Positions 51,988 to 62,790 of a stretch of 64,000 nt of DNA are shown one piece after another. The notes below the pieces were generated by a model that did not search any database, was not told the DNA's origin, and worked only from the letters and a program-made list of their open reading frames with translations. Made by a program: the position numbers and the translations under genes. The DNA is from Prorocentrum cordatum (taxonomy: Eukaryota; Sar; Dinophyceae; Prorocentrales; Prorocentraceae), in contig CAUYUJ010007491.1 in assembly GCA_963575745.1 (NCBI GenBank), forward strand, positions 90,102-154,101, given 5' to 3'. The stretch's first letter is position 1. Every line of letters begins with the position of its first letter.

Positions 51988-52262
51988 TTGTGTCTATTTA
52001 TTTGTGTGTCCCAGGGCCCCTTCACAGACCCCCTGGCCGCCTCCAGGCTCCAGGGTCACTGCGCCAGCACGCGGATGCTGCAGGCTTTCGCGTGCGACAA
52101 CGCACAGCCGTATCCGCCGCCTCGCGGGCCGGGGCGGGCCCCTTGGACCCCGCGGCTGCGGGGCGCATCTTCGCTGATGCCCCTCGCGGATACGGGGCGT
52201 TTCATCGCTGTGCGACGACTTCCGTCGCCCGTGCCTGCAATAGCTGTCATCGGTGATAGCAA
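51988..52262 (+). CDS. Coding-like segment upstream of a GGA tract
   Basis: The frame reads ASRLQGHCASTRMLQAFACD, RGASSLMPLADTGRFIAVRR and LPSPVPAIAVIGDSKNG, then runs into the Glu-rich GGA tract and stops at 52398. It may be an exon. No family is recognised. Bases 51644-51987 hold nothing recognised. Confidence 0.2.
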
Positions 52263-52309
52263 GAATGGTGAGGAGCAGGAGGGTCAGGAGTTGGAGGAGG
52301 AGTTGGAGG

Positions 52310-52375
52310 ATGACAAGGAGGAGGAGGAGGAGGAGGAGGAGGAGGAGGAGGAGGAGGAGGAGGAGGAGGAACATC
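52310..52375 (+). repeat. (GGA)n tract
   Basis: GAG triplets. Complex sequence 52376-52842 follows; it has an open + frame (DPYAFLKRGIDPSTKKHVGR near 52480) but no recognised gene. Confidence 0.9.
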
Positions 52376-52842
52376 TTCCAGAATTCGAGCATCTATGATC
52401 GCGCGGGTGTCTTGGTCGAGCCAAGGTCTTGCAATTGTCAGAAGCGCGCCTGGAAGTCCCCCAGAACAAGGAGACGGCTCGATCCCTACGCCTTCTTAAA
52501 GAGAGGGATTGACCCCAGCACGAAGAAGCACGTCGGCCGCAGCATCCCCATCAAAAATGAGGTGAGGAGCTGTGCTTGCCCAATTTTCGACCCGCCGTGC
52601 GCGCTCGGCGCTCTTTCTCTGCTGCGGGCTTCGTGTCGCGGGGCCACGGTGAAAGGCTGGAAGGCTGAGAGGAGTTCGGTCGGACCGAGGTCCGTACGGG
52701 GATGGGACCCTACTGTTCACCGTGTGTGTTGGATGTCCTCGTGCATCCCGGGGGAGGTTACCCTCGAATGTTCTTCAGGTTGGCCGGCGGAGGGTCTCAT
52801 GTTCTTGAGGGAAGTTCTTCTGTCCTAGGTCCGACCGTACGA

Positions 52843-52925
52843 GGAGGAGGAGGAGGAGGAGGAGGAGGAGGAGGAGGAGGAGGAGGAGGAGGAGGAGGAG
52901 GAGGAGGAGGAGGAGGAGGAGGAGC
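52843..52925 (+). repeat. (GGA)n tract
   Basis: About 27 uninterrupted GGA triplets. Confidence 0.95.
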
Positions 52926-53774
52926 GTTTCCCTTGTGGAGCTCCGCGTGTAGAACGGCACAGCCCCGTTTCCGTCGCACTCTTGGCGGGGCTCTCTTGGG
53001 CCATGGGTTCCTCAGACCGCGCTCCTGCCCGTGCCTCTTCTGCGCCGGTCCTCGCCGTGCCTCTGCTCCGCTGCGCCAGAGCCGGCCCCTGGAGCACCGA
53101 GCCGATCCTGGAGCACAGCCCGCTCATCGGGCACCCATCGGGGCAACGACAGGGGCCGGGTGGGCTGTAGCTATTGGGGGCTTGATCGCCTGCCCCGCCC
53201 AGGAGCGTGGGGTTTTCGCCACCGGTGGGCTCTCGCCGATCTATCGGCGATGTGTGGTCGATCGCAGCTCGATGTTCCCCTCCCCCTGAGCCGACCGCTC
53301 TCCATCGTCCTCCTTCAGCCAAGTATCTGGAACCATGGACTGCAGACGGACGCCCCATGGTGAACCTGACGTGAGCCAGACAGACGCGCGGCAAGCACAC
53401 CCGCCCAGCCCGCCGCAGACGGATGGAACGTGCCGTCCTGCTGGGAGCGATTCGTCCTCTCTTCCTTTGTTCCACCCTCTCATCCCCCCGTCCTCCTCCA
53501 CCCCCTCCTCTTATCATAGCTGGCATCCTTTACTCAAGAGGCTTACGCCATTCCACCAACCCCCAGATGGAGTGAGGAGCCCATTGGAATTGCTAGGGCG
53601 AGTTGTGGTCGACAATGTTGTACCCTCATGACGACGCGGGTCTCAGCCATGTTGGACTGTTATATGTTTAGGAGGGAGGCAGCCAATCAGCGAAATTCGA
53701 CACATTCAGATTAAGGTACAGGCGAGGCGCCTCGCTCTTCCATTAAGAAACCATCTCCGCAATTGGGATGGTAG
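52926..53774. other. Complex GC-rich region without a supported gene
   Basis: Frames are open on both strands (for example minus 53501-53241). There is a short TCC-rich patch at 53495-53515. No motif is recognised. Confidence 0.3.
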
Positions 53775-54035
53775 GAGAGGAACATGAGCAGGAGGATGAG
53801 GAGGAAGAGGAGCAGGAGGAGGAGGAGGAGGAGGAGGAGGAGGAGAAGGAGGAGGATGAGGAGGAGGAGGAGGAGGAAGGGAATAGCATAATGATGGCAC
53901 GTGCGACGGGTAGGTGGAATATCAGTCGGCAGGAGTAGGGGGAGGGGGAGGACTTAAGAGGTGGAGGCATAATACCAAGTAGACGAGGAGGAGGACGAGC
54001 AGGAGAAGGAGGAGGAGGATGAGGAGGAGTAGTTA
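53775..54035 (+). repeat. (GGA)n tracts
   Basis: GGAGGA and GATGAG units at 53790-53880 and 53985-54030, with about 100 bp of purine-rich sequence between. Confidence 0.9.
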
Positions 54036-54126
54036 CGATGAGCCCAGAACGGCTGATTCCTCTTTTCCTCTCATCTCCTCGCCCTCTCTCCGAGCCTCGC
54101 CTCAAGGACTGCTGACGGTGTGTTGT

Positions 54127-54288
54127 TTTAAGTCGGGCCTGTCCCTCTACAGGAGGAGTATTCAAACTTATTGTAAAAAACAGTATGTGGACGTTTTTCC
54201 GACTATTTTTAAACCATTTGGAGTATTTTCTGACGATTTGCATTTTTCGTCCAATATGCGCCTGTAGGAGGACATGCCCGACCTAAAT
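54127..54288. mobile_element. TIR element, family 1, copy C
   Basis: TTTAAGTCGGGCCTGTCCCT then CTACAGGAGG at the left is matched in inverse by CCTGTAGGAGGACATGCCCG then ACCTAAA at the right. The interior is AT-rich (GTGGACGTTTTTCCGAC). It is the clearest copy of the family. Confidence 0.75.
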
Positions 54289-54399
54289 GTTGTTCTTTTG
54301 TGATCTTTTTTTGTTTTTCATGTGGCGCCTCCTGGCGGCCAACGCAGAAGAGGGAAGACATCCACGAGTGAGGCTGTTTGTTGTCTTCCGGGGACCGTT

Positions 54400-54850
54400 T
54401 TGGCACCTTTTTGGGGCCTCTTATGGGCCTCTTGGGGCCTCTTGGGGGGTGTTCTTGGCCGCCTGCTGGCGGTCTTAGGGCCCCCCTGGGACGGAACACT
54501 AGAACAATCAATTCGAGTTACCCTTCTTGGGCCTCTCTTGTGGGGGCTCCTCGTAGGCCATCTTGGGGGCTTCCTGGGCCGTCTTGGAGAGAGGAGGCCT
54601 CTTGCCGCGTGTTGGACGGTGTGGAGACCAAAAAGACGACGTTCGCCTCCTGGGGCCATGTTGGGGCCCTCTTGGGGGCCCTCTCAGAGCGTTTTTGGGG
54701 TGCCCTCGAGGCCACACGAGCTGTCTTGAGGCCTTCTTGGTTGTTTGGGAGCTCTCCTCGGCGTGTCGGAGCCCAGCTTGAGCCAGCCTGGAGGGCATCT
54801 TGGGCATCTCGGAGGCCACGGAGTGTAGCCTTGGAGGCTCCAGAGGCCCC
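54400..54850 (+). repeat. CCRTCTTGG minisatellite
   Basis: GGCCTCTTGGGGCCTCTTGG, GGCCATCTTGGGGGCTTCCT and related units. Confidence 0.75.
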
Positions 54851-54924
54851 AAGAGGAGCGGTCGCCCGGGCTCCCTTCGCCCTCCTTCTTTCCTCCTCTC
54901 TGCGGCCGTCCCCTGTCGCTCGCC

Positions 54925-54990
54925 CTCCTCCTTCTTCTCCTCCTCCTCCGCCTCCTCCTCCTCCTCCTCCTCCTCCTCCTCCTCCTCCCC
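54925..54990 (+). repeat. (TCC)n tract
   Basis: CTCCTC triplets. Confidence 0.95.
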
Positions 54991-55195
54991 CGGCCCCAGG
55001 TTCGTCCTGGTCCCCGGGTGTCGTTCCTCACCGGGCGCGCTCCGCTACTCGCAAAGGGCCTACTCGCGACCGTCCGACAAAAACAGAAAGCATGGCTTGC
55101 CATGGATGTTCCGGATCGTAGATCCCCCCGCGGCGGATGCAGGCCATTTGCGAGCAGTTCCCTTGCGAGTTGTAGAGCGCGCCTCTCTAGATTGT

Positions 55196-55227
55196 GAAGT
55201 CCTGACGGCCGGTGCCGCCGACCCTGA
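55196..55227 (+). repeat. Conserved 32-bp motif, copy 2
   Basis: GAAGTCCTGACGGCCGGTGC then CGCCGACCCTGA; two mismatches to copy 1. A GGA tract follows within 25 bp. Confidence 0.75.
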
Positions 55228-55249
55228 AAGGCATCGACGACGACCAGGA

Positions 55250-55440
55250 GGGGGAGGAGGAGGAGAAGGAGGAGAAGGAGGAGGAGGAGGAGGCGGAGAT
55301 GATGATCATGAGGAGGAGGAGGAGGAGGAGGAGGAGGAGATGACGATCATGAGGAGGAGGAGGAGGAGGAGGAGGAGGAGGAGGAGGAGGAGGAGGAGGA
55401 GGAGGAGGAGGAGGAGGAGGAGGAGGAGGAGAAGGAGCAG
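55250..55440 (+). repeat. (GGA)n tract with two ATGATCATGA inserts
   Basis: GGA triplets interrupted by GATGATGATCATGAGG and GATGACGATCATGAGG. Confidence 0.95.
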
Positions 55441-55499
55441 GAAAAGGACTCCCTCCTGGGACCCCCCCCCTGGGGAAGAGGACCGGAGGAGGACCGCCG

Positions 55500-56134
55500 T
55501 GGGAGAGGGAGCGATGCGAATCTGACCCCCCCCCCGGACACCCCCCCTCCCCGCCGGGAAAGGGATATAGGGAAGGGGCTTCTTTTTGACGTGACTACGA
55601 CGTGGGTCGATTCCCCTCAATCCCGGACTCCTTCCCCCGACGACGGGAGAGTGCTCTGTCCCTCCCGACGGGGAAGGATAAATAGAAAAGGCGTCCCGTC
55701 GACGGGACCAGACAGACTCCCCACGCACGCCGACAGGGGCGGCGGATTCTACGGGGCCCAAAGGTAGACACCGCCACCACCTCCCTCATCCCCTCCCTCT
55801 CCCAGGAGAGAGGCGAGGAAAATGAGGGTGGAGGGGGCCAGGGGGACTGGAGGTGGTGGTGGTGTACAAAGTTGGGGCCTGCAGATTCCCTCCCCTGCCC
55901 TCCTGCTGCCGCTGCCCTCCCGGGCCGCCCACCTCGCGGGGCCCACGGCGGGCGAGGCGGGGCGCGCGCTCCAGCAGACAGACCCTCGTGCACCGCCCGC
56001 AGGCTCCCACAGCCTGCGTCGGGGGCCTCCCCCCCCCCCCTGCCTGTGCTCCCCAAGCGGCCAGACAAGAAGAGGGGGAGGGGGACAGCCAAATACTGCG
56101 GGAGGGAGGGGGAGGGACAAGCGAGGAGAGAGGA
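55500..56134. other. Dispersed repeat (also at 61556-61665) and GC-rich sequence
   Basis: GGGAAGGGGCTTCTTTTTGA and CGTGACTACGACGTGG near 55576 resemble GGAATTGGCTTCCCTTCGAC and TCGATAACGACATTG near 61632. The remainder is GC-rich with frames open on both strands. No gene is supported. Confidence 0.35.
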
Positions 56135-56215
56135 GGGCGAGGAGGGCGAGGAGGAGGAGGAGGAGGAGGAGGAGGAGGAGGAGGAGGAGGAGGAGGAGGA
56201 GAACGAGGAGGGGGG
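56135..56215 (+). repeat. (GGA)n tract
   Basis: GGCGAGGAGG and GGA triplets. Confidence 0.95.
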
Positions 56216-57295
56216 CGAGCAGGCTTTCTGACTTGACTCGCGCCATTGCTGGTGCATGGCGTCAGCGACACACGCCTTCTCACCACCTGCAAGCCGTGGT
56301 CGGCGGATAGTTGAGAACTGGGGGTTCGAAGGACCTGGGGGCCCTCCAACTCGCGCCCCTGGACACGGAACGGCAGCAACTGAGTGGCCGAATGTGTGTG
56401 TGTGTGTGTGTGTGTATGTCCAGGGAAGGTTCGACCTCCAGGTTCGTGAAAGATTTATTTGTAAAGCCGACTGGCTCCAGGCTACCTTTCATCTCGCTCG
56501 CGCGCCAAGGTGCGTTACGACGTTTTGCGTACCCTTTTGCACTGTCGAGCACGACTTACTCCTGGAACCGCCTGTGGTTTTAGGTGCTTCGCGCTGCAAT
56601 CCGCAATCCATTTATCGTCGGCGCCACTTTGATTCGCTTCGGCTGAGGCTCAGTGTCTCCAACAGGGGTAACGGCACGATCCTTGCGAACCTTCTGGTCG
56701 CAATGCCGCGCCTCTGAGTATCAGTGGCGTCGCGAAGCACTGAGCGTGATAAGGTAATGTTGCTCAGGTGTTTACCATATCGCCCCCGTGATTCGTCGTT
56801 CCCGAGGCGTGCTCTAGCAGCCTCGGGACCCTTCACGCTGCCTCTAATGAGGAGGGCCCTTCGCCCAGCAGTGCGCACGCTCTCTCCTGTACAGCGCTGG
56901 CTTGATCGTGTTGCATCTCTTCTGCGCGCTAATGTAAAATTGCGAATGGCCCGAGGAATCTACAGGAATCTACCAGGATTGCGTATAAGGCCTAGGCATT
57001 TAGATGTATATATCTGTATGTTTATATATATATATATATACATACAGGTATGTATGTATGCAGATGCATACATATTTATCACAGATGTTTAACTTAGAAT
57101 GCCCTGAGTTGTACTTTATTTATATATATATATACAGTATCGAATATACAGGTGGCGTCTGGGTCCCTGGGCCCCGGGACGGCCCATTCCCTCCCCCCCC
57201 ACACCCCAGTAACCCACTACTGTCGCTCTGGGGTCTGGGGCTCCTCTTCGGACCCCAGGGAGGCTTATCTCGGCTTGAAGAGGCCAGGACGCCTG
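56216..57295. other. Complex region with TG and TA microsatellites
   Basis: (TG)n at 56394-56414 and (TA)n near 57024-57040 and 57120-57134. Between them is non-repetitive sequence with modest frames on both strands (+ 56724-57092; - 56878-56612). Nothing is recognised. Confidence 0.35.
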
Positions 57296-57299
57296 CAGG

Positions 57300-57560
57300 A
57301 TACCGCCAATATTGCCAAATCTGCCCAAGACGACTTTCGAGATGCCCCAGACGGCCTTAGCATCGCTTCAAGTGTCCGCGAACCGCTCCGAGAACCGTCT
57401 CGAGGGGCCAACATCTGGCTTGATATGGTCTTTTAATGAATTGTGCGTTTTCGCTGTTTCGCTCCCCATGGGAAAATGGAGCTTCAACCGAGCCCCAGGA
57501 CGGCCGAAGCGAGCCCTAGGAGGAGGCCCAGATGGCCCCAAGACGGGCCAAGAGGTTTGC
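57300..57560 (-). repeat. CCRTCTTGG minisatellite, inverted, with conserved block
   Basis: CCCAAGACG, CCCAAGACGGGCCAAGAGG and the block GCGTTTTCGCTGTTTCGCTC near 57440. It ends directly at the spliced-leader relic. Confidence 0.65.
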
Positions 57561-57582
57561 TCCGTAGCCATTTTGGATCAAG
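57561..57582 (+). other. Relic of the dinoflagellate spliced leader in genomic DNA
   Basis: TCCGTAGCCATTTTGGATCA followed by AG matches the 22-nt dinoflagellate spliced leader (CCGTAGCCATTTTGGCTCAA core, from general knowledge) at 21 of 22 bases; the change is C to A in GGCTCAAG. The leader is added to mRNAs by trans-splicing, so a genomic copy in front of a gene indicates that an mRNA was reverse-transcribed and inserted. Confidence 0.85.
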
Positions 57583-57629
57583 CCGTTGGGCTCGCAGCAA
57601 GGCAGAACGGTGCGTTTGCGGCGGAACTG

Positions 57630-58154
57630 ATGGTTGCAGATTGGCCTTGCACCCGCGACAAGGGCAAAGACTTATTTATCGCAGCGATGGCGATCGCGCA
57701 TCGCGTCCGTGGGGGTGCTGCCAGGCCGAAGGGCGAATGCGCGGAGGCACCAGACCAGGTGCCAAAAACTCTGGAGACCGTCCCACCGCTCGACGGCGAG
57801 GTCTTGGCGACCCTGGTGACCGAGGTCCGTGGACCCACGGCGTCGGACGAGCTTTGCGGGGTCGGCAATGGAGGCGCCCCGATGCAGATCCCACTGCGCT
57901 CGCCCGAGCCCGGCACCGAGAGGAGGATGAGCCACACGAGCTCAGGAACCAGCACCGCGAGCTCTTCCAGTGAGACCGTGGCCGCCCGCCGTCGCGCCAA
58001 CCGCCAGAGACTCCTCGGGCCCGATGGCGTCTTCGTCGGTGAGTGCAAGGGCGGCTTCTGCAGCACCAACTGCTCGAGGTGCGCGCCGAGAAGGCGCCAG
58101 GAGGCGGCCGGGCCTGTCGCGGGGCAGGCGGCGCAGCCTTCGGCGCGAGCATAG
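57630..58154 (+). CDS. Putative retroposed gene behind the spliced-leader relic
   Basis: The first in-frame ATG after the relic is 47 nt downstream, a plausible 5' UTR length, and opens a 174-residue frame: VADWPCTRDKGKDLFIAAMA, PPLDGEVLATLVTEVRGPTA, SHTSSGTSTASSSSETVAAR, RQRLLGPDGVFVGECKGGFC, then STNCSRC and an Arg-rich tail. A CX3C...CX2C cluster lies near the C-terminus. The same frame is open upstream through the relic to 57312. No known domain is recognised. Other frames overlap, so the coding frame is an inference. No poly(A) relic was found at the 3' side. Confidence 0.4.
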   Translation: MVADWPCTRDKGKDLFIAAMAIAHRVRGGAARPKGECAEAPDQVPKTLETVPPLDGEVLATLVTEVRGPTASDELCGVGNGGAPMQIPLRSPEPGTERRMSHTSSGTSTASSSSETVAARRRANRQRLLGPDGVFVGECKGGFCSTNCSRCAPRRRQEAAGPVAGQAAQPSARA

Positions 58155-59574
58155 AGCGAGCGGCCAGCCTTTGCGCGCGCGCGCTCCGTTTCGGCATCCA
58201 CTTCGCAGTGTGTTCTGTGCTCCGCCGTCTTCCACAGCGATGACGGTGATGGTAATTCTCCCATCTTCAGGTGAGCTCACGACCGCACTTCTTTCCCCGA
58301 GTACACGGACGTCGAGTCGCCAGTTGGTGTAAAACCACGGACCACCTTTCCCGCCCGACACTTTACTGCAAGTCCTTTCGTTGCGGCGTTGATCAGTGTA
58401 TTGATACTGCACGCTGGCATGAGGATCAATCAGTAGTTTGTGATATGCTGCATCCTCCTCAGGCTCATCTCCCTTCTCCGCCTGTTGTGCAGGGTGACAT
58501 TTTGTGCGGTTGGCCGAAGCGCCGCCGCTAGAGTACTATGGAGAGCGAAGCGTGACGCTCGCTGACAGCTCGCCTGTCCAACGTATATTTATTTGTGCAC
58601 CATCACGCTTGTCGTCAGCCGACATGCGTTAATATTTTTTCTCGGCGCGGGGGATTCACACGTACAGGAGCTTTCCGAAAGTTTGCATTGTAAATTGCCA
58701 GCCGCAACTTCATGCGGGCACTTCACTTCGGGGGAAGTAGGGCATCCCTTCTTTGAAGACTGGCATCACGGACCTTCTTGTCCATCCCGCCATTGTGAAC
58801 TCGTCTTGCTGGGCTGCCTTAGTTCTTGCGACTGGTGACGGTGTTGCTGCGACATGCTTGTCGAATGAGGGGGGAGTGGGGGCGGAGAGAAGGATAAGGA
58901 GGGTCGTGCCCGTGCGCAGGGGTGTGCCTAGTCTTCAGCTCTGAGCGTGGCGCGCCCGCCATCTGCTCACGATCGCATCTCGCGCTGACGCCGGCACGTG
59001 ATCTCTGCTTGGACGGAGCTCGGCGTCGGGGGATACCAACTATCTGGCTTCGGCAGGGGTTGCGCGGGAGTGCCAGGCATGGGTGATAAGCGACATTCCC
59101 CCCCCCCAAGGCGCCTGGCGACCTGGGCGGAGTTGTCCACTTACTTGGCATTCCCTCTCTGTCTCTTGTGGTAAGTTTGCTCAACAGTCTTACCCTAGAG
59201 TGGGCGCATACCGATCTCAACAGGTGGCCTGCCAAGGTGCTGTCCACCTCACCTCTGCTTTATACAGGTTCTGCTTGCCTGGAAATCCTGTCTGGGCGAA
59301 GGGGTGGTTCCGGTTTCTTGTTTATTTCTTTATCTTGGGGGTTTATTGGACGGTTCAACGATGCTCATACAGTTGTTTGCTGCTTGACCGGCTACTGTAT
59401 GCTTGCTTGGCTTTGGATGGCGCGCCGATTTTTACAGTCTGGACCGGCGTGCCAGATGGAGTCTCATACCACGTAGGTTGCGCAGTAACAGTGTTGACCA
59501 ATTTTCCAAAGTGGTCGGTCTTTGGAGAGGATCTGGTGGATCGTGGCGCCAGTGCTGACTTGCAGAGAGACAAA
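58155..59574. other. Complex, less GC-rich region without a recognised gene
   Basis: It contains modest + frames (58271-58531; 59083 onward, with FRFLVYFFILGVYWTVQRCS). The 59083 frame stays open only because it runs into an in-register repeat. TTATTGGACGGTTCAACGATG near 59345 resembles the family-4 end. Confidence 0.3.
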
Positions 59575-59760
59575 AAACGGTCCAAGAGGTGCCCCGAGAG
59601 ACCCCCAAGAGGACCCCAAGATGACCCCAAGATGACCCCAAGAGGACCCCAAGAGGACCCCAAGAGGACCCCAAGAGGACCCCAAGAGGACCCCAAGAGG
59701 ACCCCAAGAGGACCCAGGAACACCCCAGCGTGGCCCCAAGAGTCCTCCAGCAGGCTCTCG
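59575..59760 (-). repeat. Period-11 array AAGAGGACCCC
   Basis: About seven exact 11-bp units at 59640-59713, preceded by AAGATGACCCC units and degenerate sequence. It is an inverted, homogenised relative of the CCRTCTTGG family. Confidence 0.9.
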
Positions 59761-60285
59761 CAACAGAACGCTCGCGAAGGTCTCCTCCTCCTTTTCCTGA
59801 TTCCTCCCCCCTCCTCCTGTTGCTGCTCCACGAGGCTCCTGAGCCAACTTGCCTGGCCACTGGTCCGATACAGCCCCCAGAAGCGAAAGCCTTCATGGCT
59901 GGCTCCTGCTGTCTTTGCAACTTTTCGGTGGCACGAACAGCTCAGCAGTCGACCATACAGGACTCTGCCGCGCCCGCACAGGACGCCCATCAGTTTACAG
60001 AAACAGATGCGCACGGAGAGCGCGCCAGTGCATTGGCACGCTTCCGCAGCCAAGACAGTTCGCCGAAGGAACGTCGTTGGAGGAGTTGGTGGCAACACGC
60101 GAGGCGTTCATAATCAAACCTCCGACGTCTCTTCACATCGTGGCACCCCGCAGTTGCGGATGACAGTGAGGGGGCGGCGGGGACCTCGGCAGTCTGCGTG
60201 GCTCTGAAGAAGCCCGCAGCAGGCGCCTAGTTTTTGCAAGCTATGCAACGAGCCCGCCGCAGGCGCTGCTTTTTTTGTCAAAGCA

Positions 60286-60472
60286 ATGTGGGTGGGTCGC
60301 GGGTGGGTCGCGGGTTGATCGCGAGCCAGGTCGCGGGTGGGTCGCGGGTGGGTCGCGGGTGGGTCGCGGCGTGGGTCGCGGATTGGGTCGCGGGTGGGTC
60401 GCGGTTGGGTGGCGGGTGGGTCGTGAGTGGATCGCGGGTAGGTCGCGGATTGGGTCGCGGGTGGGACGACGA
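60286..60472 (+). repeat. GGGTGGGTCGC array, period about 11
   Basis: GGGTGGGTCGC repeated with variants (GGATTGGGTCGC, GGTTGGGTGGC). Bases 59761-60285 upstream hold no recognised gene. Confidence 0.9.
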
Positions 60473-60477
60473 CAACA

Positions 60478-60683
60478 AACAACAAACAATATTCAATCCA
60501 TATTTACAATAGCACCACCAACAACAGCAACACCAACACCATCAACAACATCAAAACCAACAACAACACAACCAACAACAACACCACCAACAATAATACC
60601 AACAACACCACCAATCACAACGAAAACAACACCAATACCAACAACAACAGCACCAACAACACCACCACCACCGCCGCAAACAA

Positions 60684-60775
<92 letters not shown>

Positions 60776-60912
60776 CCAACAACAACAACAACAACAACAA
60801 CACCAACAACAACAACAGCAGCAGCAGCAGCAACAACAACAACAACAACACCAACAACAACAACAACAACACACCACCACCACCAGCAACAACAACAACA
60901 GCAGCAATCCGC
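60478..60912 (+). repeat. 435-bp (AAC)n array with ACC variants
   Basis: ACAACA and CCAACAACA units, ending in CAGCAGCAG and ACCACCACC. The Thr, Val and Cys frames are artefacts. Confidence 0.97.
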
Positions 60913-60977
60913 ACCGCGGAGCCTCACTTCAGCCACGCGCCTAGGGACAGGGAATGACCGTTCGGCCCTCTCGCTCT

Positions 60978-61006
60978 GATGTGTGTGTGTGTGTGTGTGT
61001 GTGTGG
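60978..61006 (+). repeat. (TG)n microsatellite
   Basis: About 13 TG units. Confidence 0.95.
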
Positions 61007-61049
61007 CGCTTCGGCGACAGCCACATAGTGTATACCATTGACCTTCCAC

Positions 61050-61250
61050 CTTGATAGATATGGGAAACTTTTAAGTCGGATGTGCGCGTTCTGGTGCGAG
61101 AGTCGCATTTTGAATGCACCAGCCCTTATCCTGGGTAGCTGTAGGAGTTTTGTATGTCTCGGGGCAGTGAGTGCATCGTTAGGAAGTCTCGAGCGAAACG
61201 TCCAGCCCGGCACACCACACGTCTGGTGGTGCGACAGGGAGGAGTTTTTG
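61050..61250 (+). mobile_element. 3' fragment of the composite element
   Basis: GATGTGCGCGTTCTGGTGCG, AGTCGCATTTTGAATGC, GTTAGGAAGTCTCGAGCGAA and CGTCCAGCCCGGCAC match the last subrepeat and 3' domain of the elements at 41270-43185 and 47490-48280. Confidence 0.5.
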
Positions 61251-61251
61251 C

Positions 61252-61283
61252 GAAGGCCTTACGGCAGGTGCCGTCGACCCTGA
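61252..61283 (+). repeat. Conserved 32-bp motif, copy 3
   Basis: GAAGGCCTTACGGCAGGTGC then CGTCGACCCTGA. It directly follows the composite-element fragment. Confidence 0.75.
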
Positions 61284-61364
61284 GGGGGGAAGACGAGGAC
61301 GACACGGCGAGGACGCGAAAAGCATTGAACAACCAAATGAGCATCCAGGACTTTTGCTTTTTGG

Positions 61365-61490
61365 GGCCCTCTTAGGGGTCCTCTTGGAGCCCTCTTGGGG
61401 CGTCCTCGGGGTTTCTGAGGCTGTCTTGATGGTATCTCGGGCCGTCTTGGAGTGATCTTTGCTGTTTCAGGGCCCTCTTGGAGCAAGCCG
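61365..61490 (+). repeat. CCRTCTTGG-type minisatellite
   Basis: GGCCCTCTTAGGGGTCCTCT and related units, preceded by the conserved block near 61310 (GGACGCGAAAAGCATTGAAC). Bases 61491-61790 hold the dispersed repeat shared with 55500-55700. Confidence 0.7.
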
Positions 61491-61794
61491 CGGTACAAGT
61501 GAGCGCGAGGCCTTTGTGAGGCAAGACAACGAAGGGTAAAGCCTCTACCAGGGAGGAGTGCTCTTTCCCGGTGAGGCCTCGGGACACCCCGGGATCCCTT
61601 CCCAGCGGGGGGAGGGATCAAAAGGAATTGGCTTCCCTTCGACTCGATAACGACATTGCCTCCGTGGAACGCTTGTGGAGGAGGGCACAGGAAGAGGGCG
61701 GAGCGACGACGGCGACGACGACAACGACTCGGACTGAAAAGCGTCAAGGGGTGGGAGCGGCTACGACGACGCCACAAACGGAAAAGCTAGTCAC

Positions 61795-61860
61795 AGACAT
61801 CGACAGGGTCGGCATGTCTGGTGGTGCGACAGAGGGGAGATAACTTACAATGAAGAGTGG
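61795..61860 (+). mobile_element. Short 3' end of the composite element
   Basis: GGCATGTCTGGTGGTGCGAC, AGAGGGGAGATAACTTACAA and GAGTGGA, followed at once by GGA triplets. Confidence 0.5.
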
Positions 61861-62035
61861 AGGAGGAGGAGGAGGAATAGGAGGAGGAGGAGGAGGAGGA
61901 AAAGGAGGAGGAGGCGGAGGATGGAGGATGATGATGATGAGGAGGAGGCGGAGGATGAGGAGGAGGAGGCGGAGGATGTGGACGCGGAGGTGGGGGAGGC
62001 GGAGGAGGGAGGTGGAGGAGGAGGGGCCCTCTATC
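61855..62035 (+). repeat. (GGA)n tract with GATGATGATGA and GGC variants
   Basis: GGA triplets with GAT and GGC interruptions. Confidence 0.95.
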
Positions 62036-62083
62036 TTGCTTGGGCCGCGGCTTCGAGGGAGACCCAGGGAGCGGGCCGCGTGG

Positions 62084-62168
62084 GAGGAACATCGAGAACC
62101 TCGTGGCGGCGGAGGACCTCCTGAAGAAGGCGGTGGTGGTGCTGAAGGCGTACTACGAGGAGGGCCCC
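62084..62168 (+). CDS. Probable exon of a coiled-coil protein
   Basis: The frame reads NIENLVAAEDLLKKAVVVLK then AYYEEGP, an amphipathic helix. From memory it resembles the VLKEFY-type helices of an abundant dinoflagellate coiled-coil family of unknown function. GTGAGC at 62169 is a good splice donor exactly where the peptide loses character. The 5' edge is uncertain. Confidence 0.4.
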
Positions 62169-62554
62169 GTGAGCGGGAGATGGGGCTGTGATCTTTCGTG
62201 CTCTGGACGTTCTGGGGACTTCTTCTGGCCTCTGGGAGGCCCACGGAAGAAGGGGGGCGGACCGTTGAGGCTGGATGCAGGGAGTGGGGGGGGAGGAATA
62301 CCGGCCGAGCTCGACCAGACCACGGCCATCTCTGACACATCCGCACGAGACCGAAGCTGCGTTGCATACCCACCCGCCTCAAGACGGGTAATTATGCAGG
62401 CTGCAGTTCTCGCGCGGCAGAGGGAGCTGCTCACCCGTTCTATGAAGTTCACAGGGCCGCACCCCTCTCGATGCCCCCGCTGCAATCCTGATGGGTACGG
62501 GGGAAAGGGAAGGGGGGACGGGAGATGGAGCGGGAGGGAGGGGGGAGAGAGGGA

Positions 62555-62790
62555 GAGAGTGACGTACACGTATACGCGTATATTCACATACACACATATA
62601 TGCATATATTCACATACGTACGCATTCATGTGCATATTACATAATATATACAGAGAGAGAGAGAGAGAAAACGAGAGAGAGAAACAGAGAGAGAGAGAGA
62701 GAGACAGAGAGAGAGAGAGAGACAGAGCGAGAGGAGGGATGGAGAGGGAGGGAGAGGGAGGGAAAGAGAGAGAGAGAGAGAGACCGCGGG
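62555..62790 (+). repeat. CATATA-rich segment then (GA)n tract
   Basis: TACACGTATACGCGTATATT and CATATATGCATATATTCACA at 62565-62640, then GA dinucleotides to 62783, between the two candidate exons. Confidence 0.9.

Noticed and set aside
54778-54800. CTTGAGCC, possible reverse spliced-leader relic
   Set aside because: Only the first 9 of 22 bases match the reverse complement; the rest belongs to a minisatellite.
59083-60207. 374-codon + frame with an apparent membrane segment
   Set aside because: The second half is the period-11 array read in register; the first half has no recognisable homologue or start context.
60551-61119. Cys-, Leu- and Val-rich minus frames
   Set aside because: Antisense of the AAC array.
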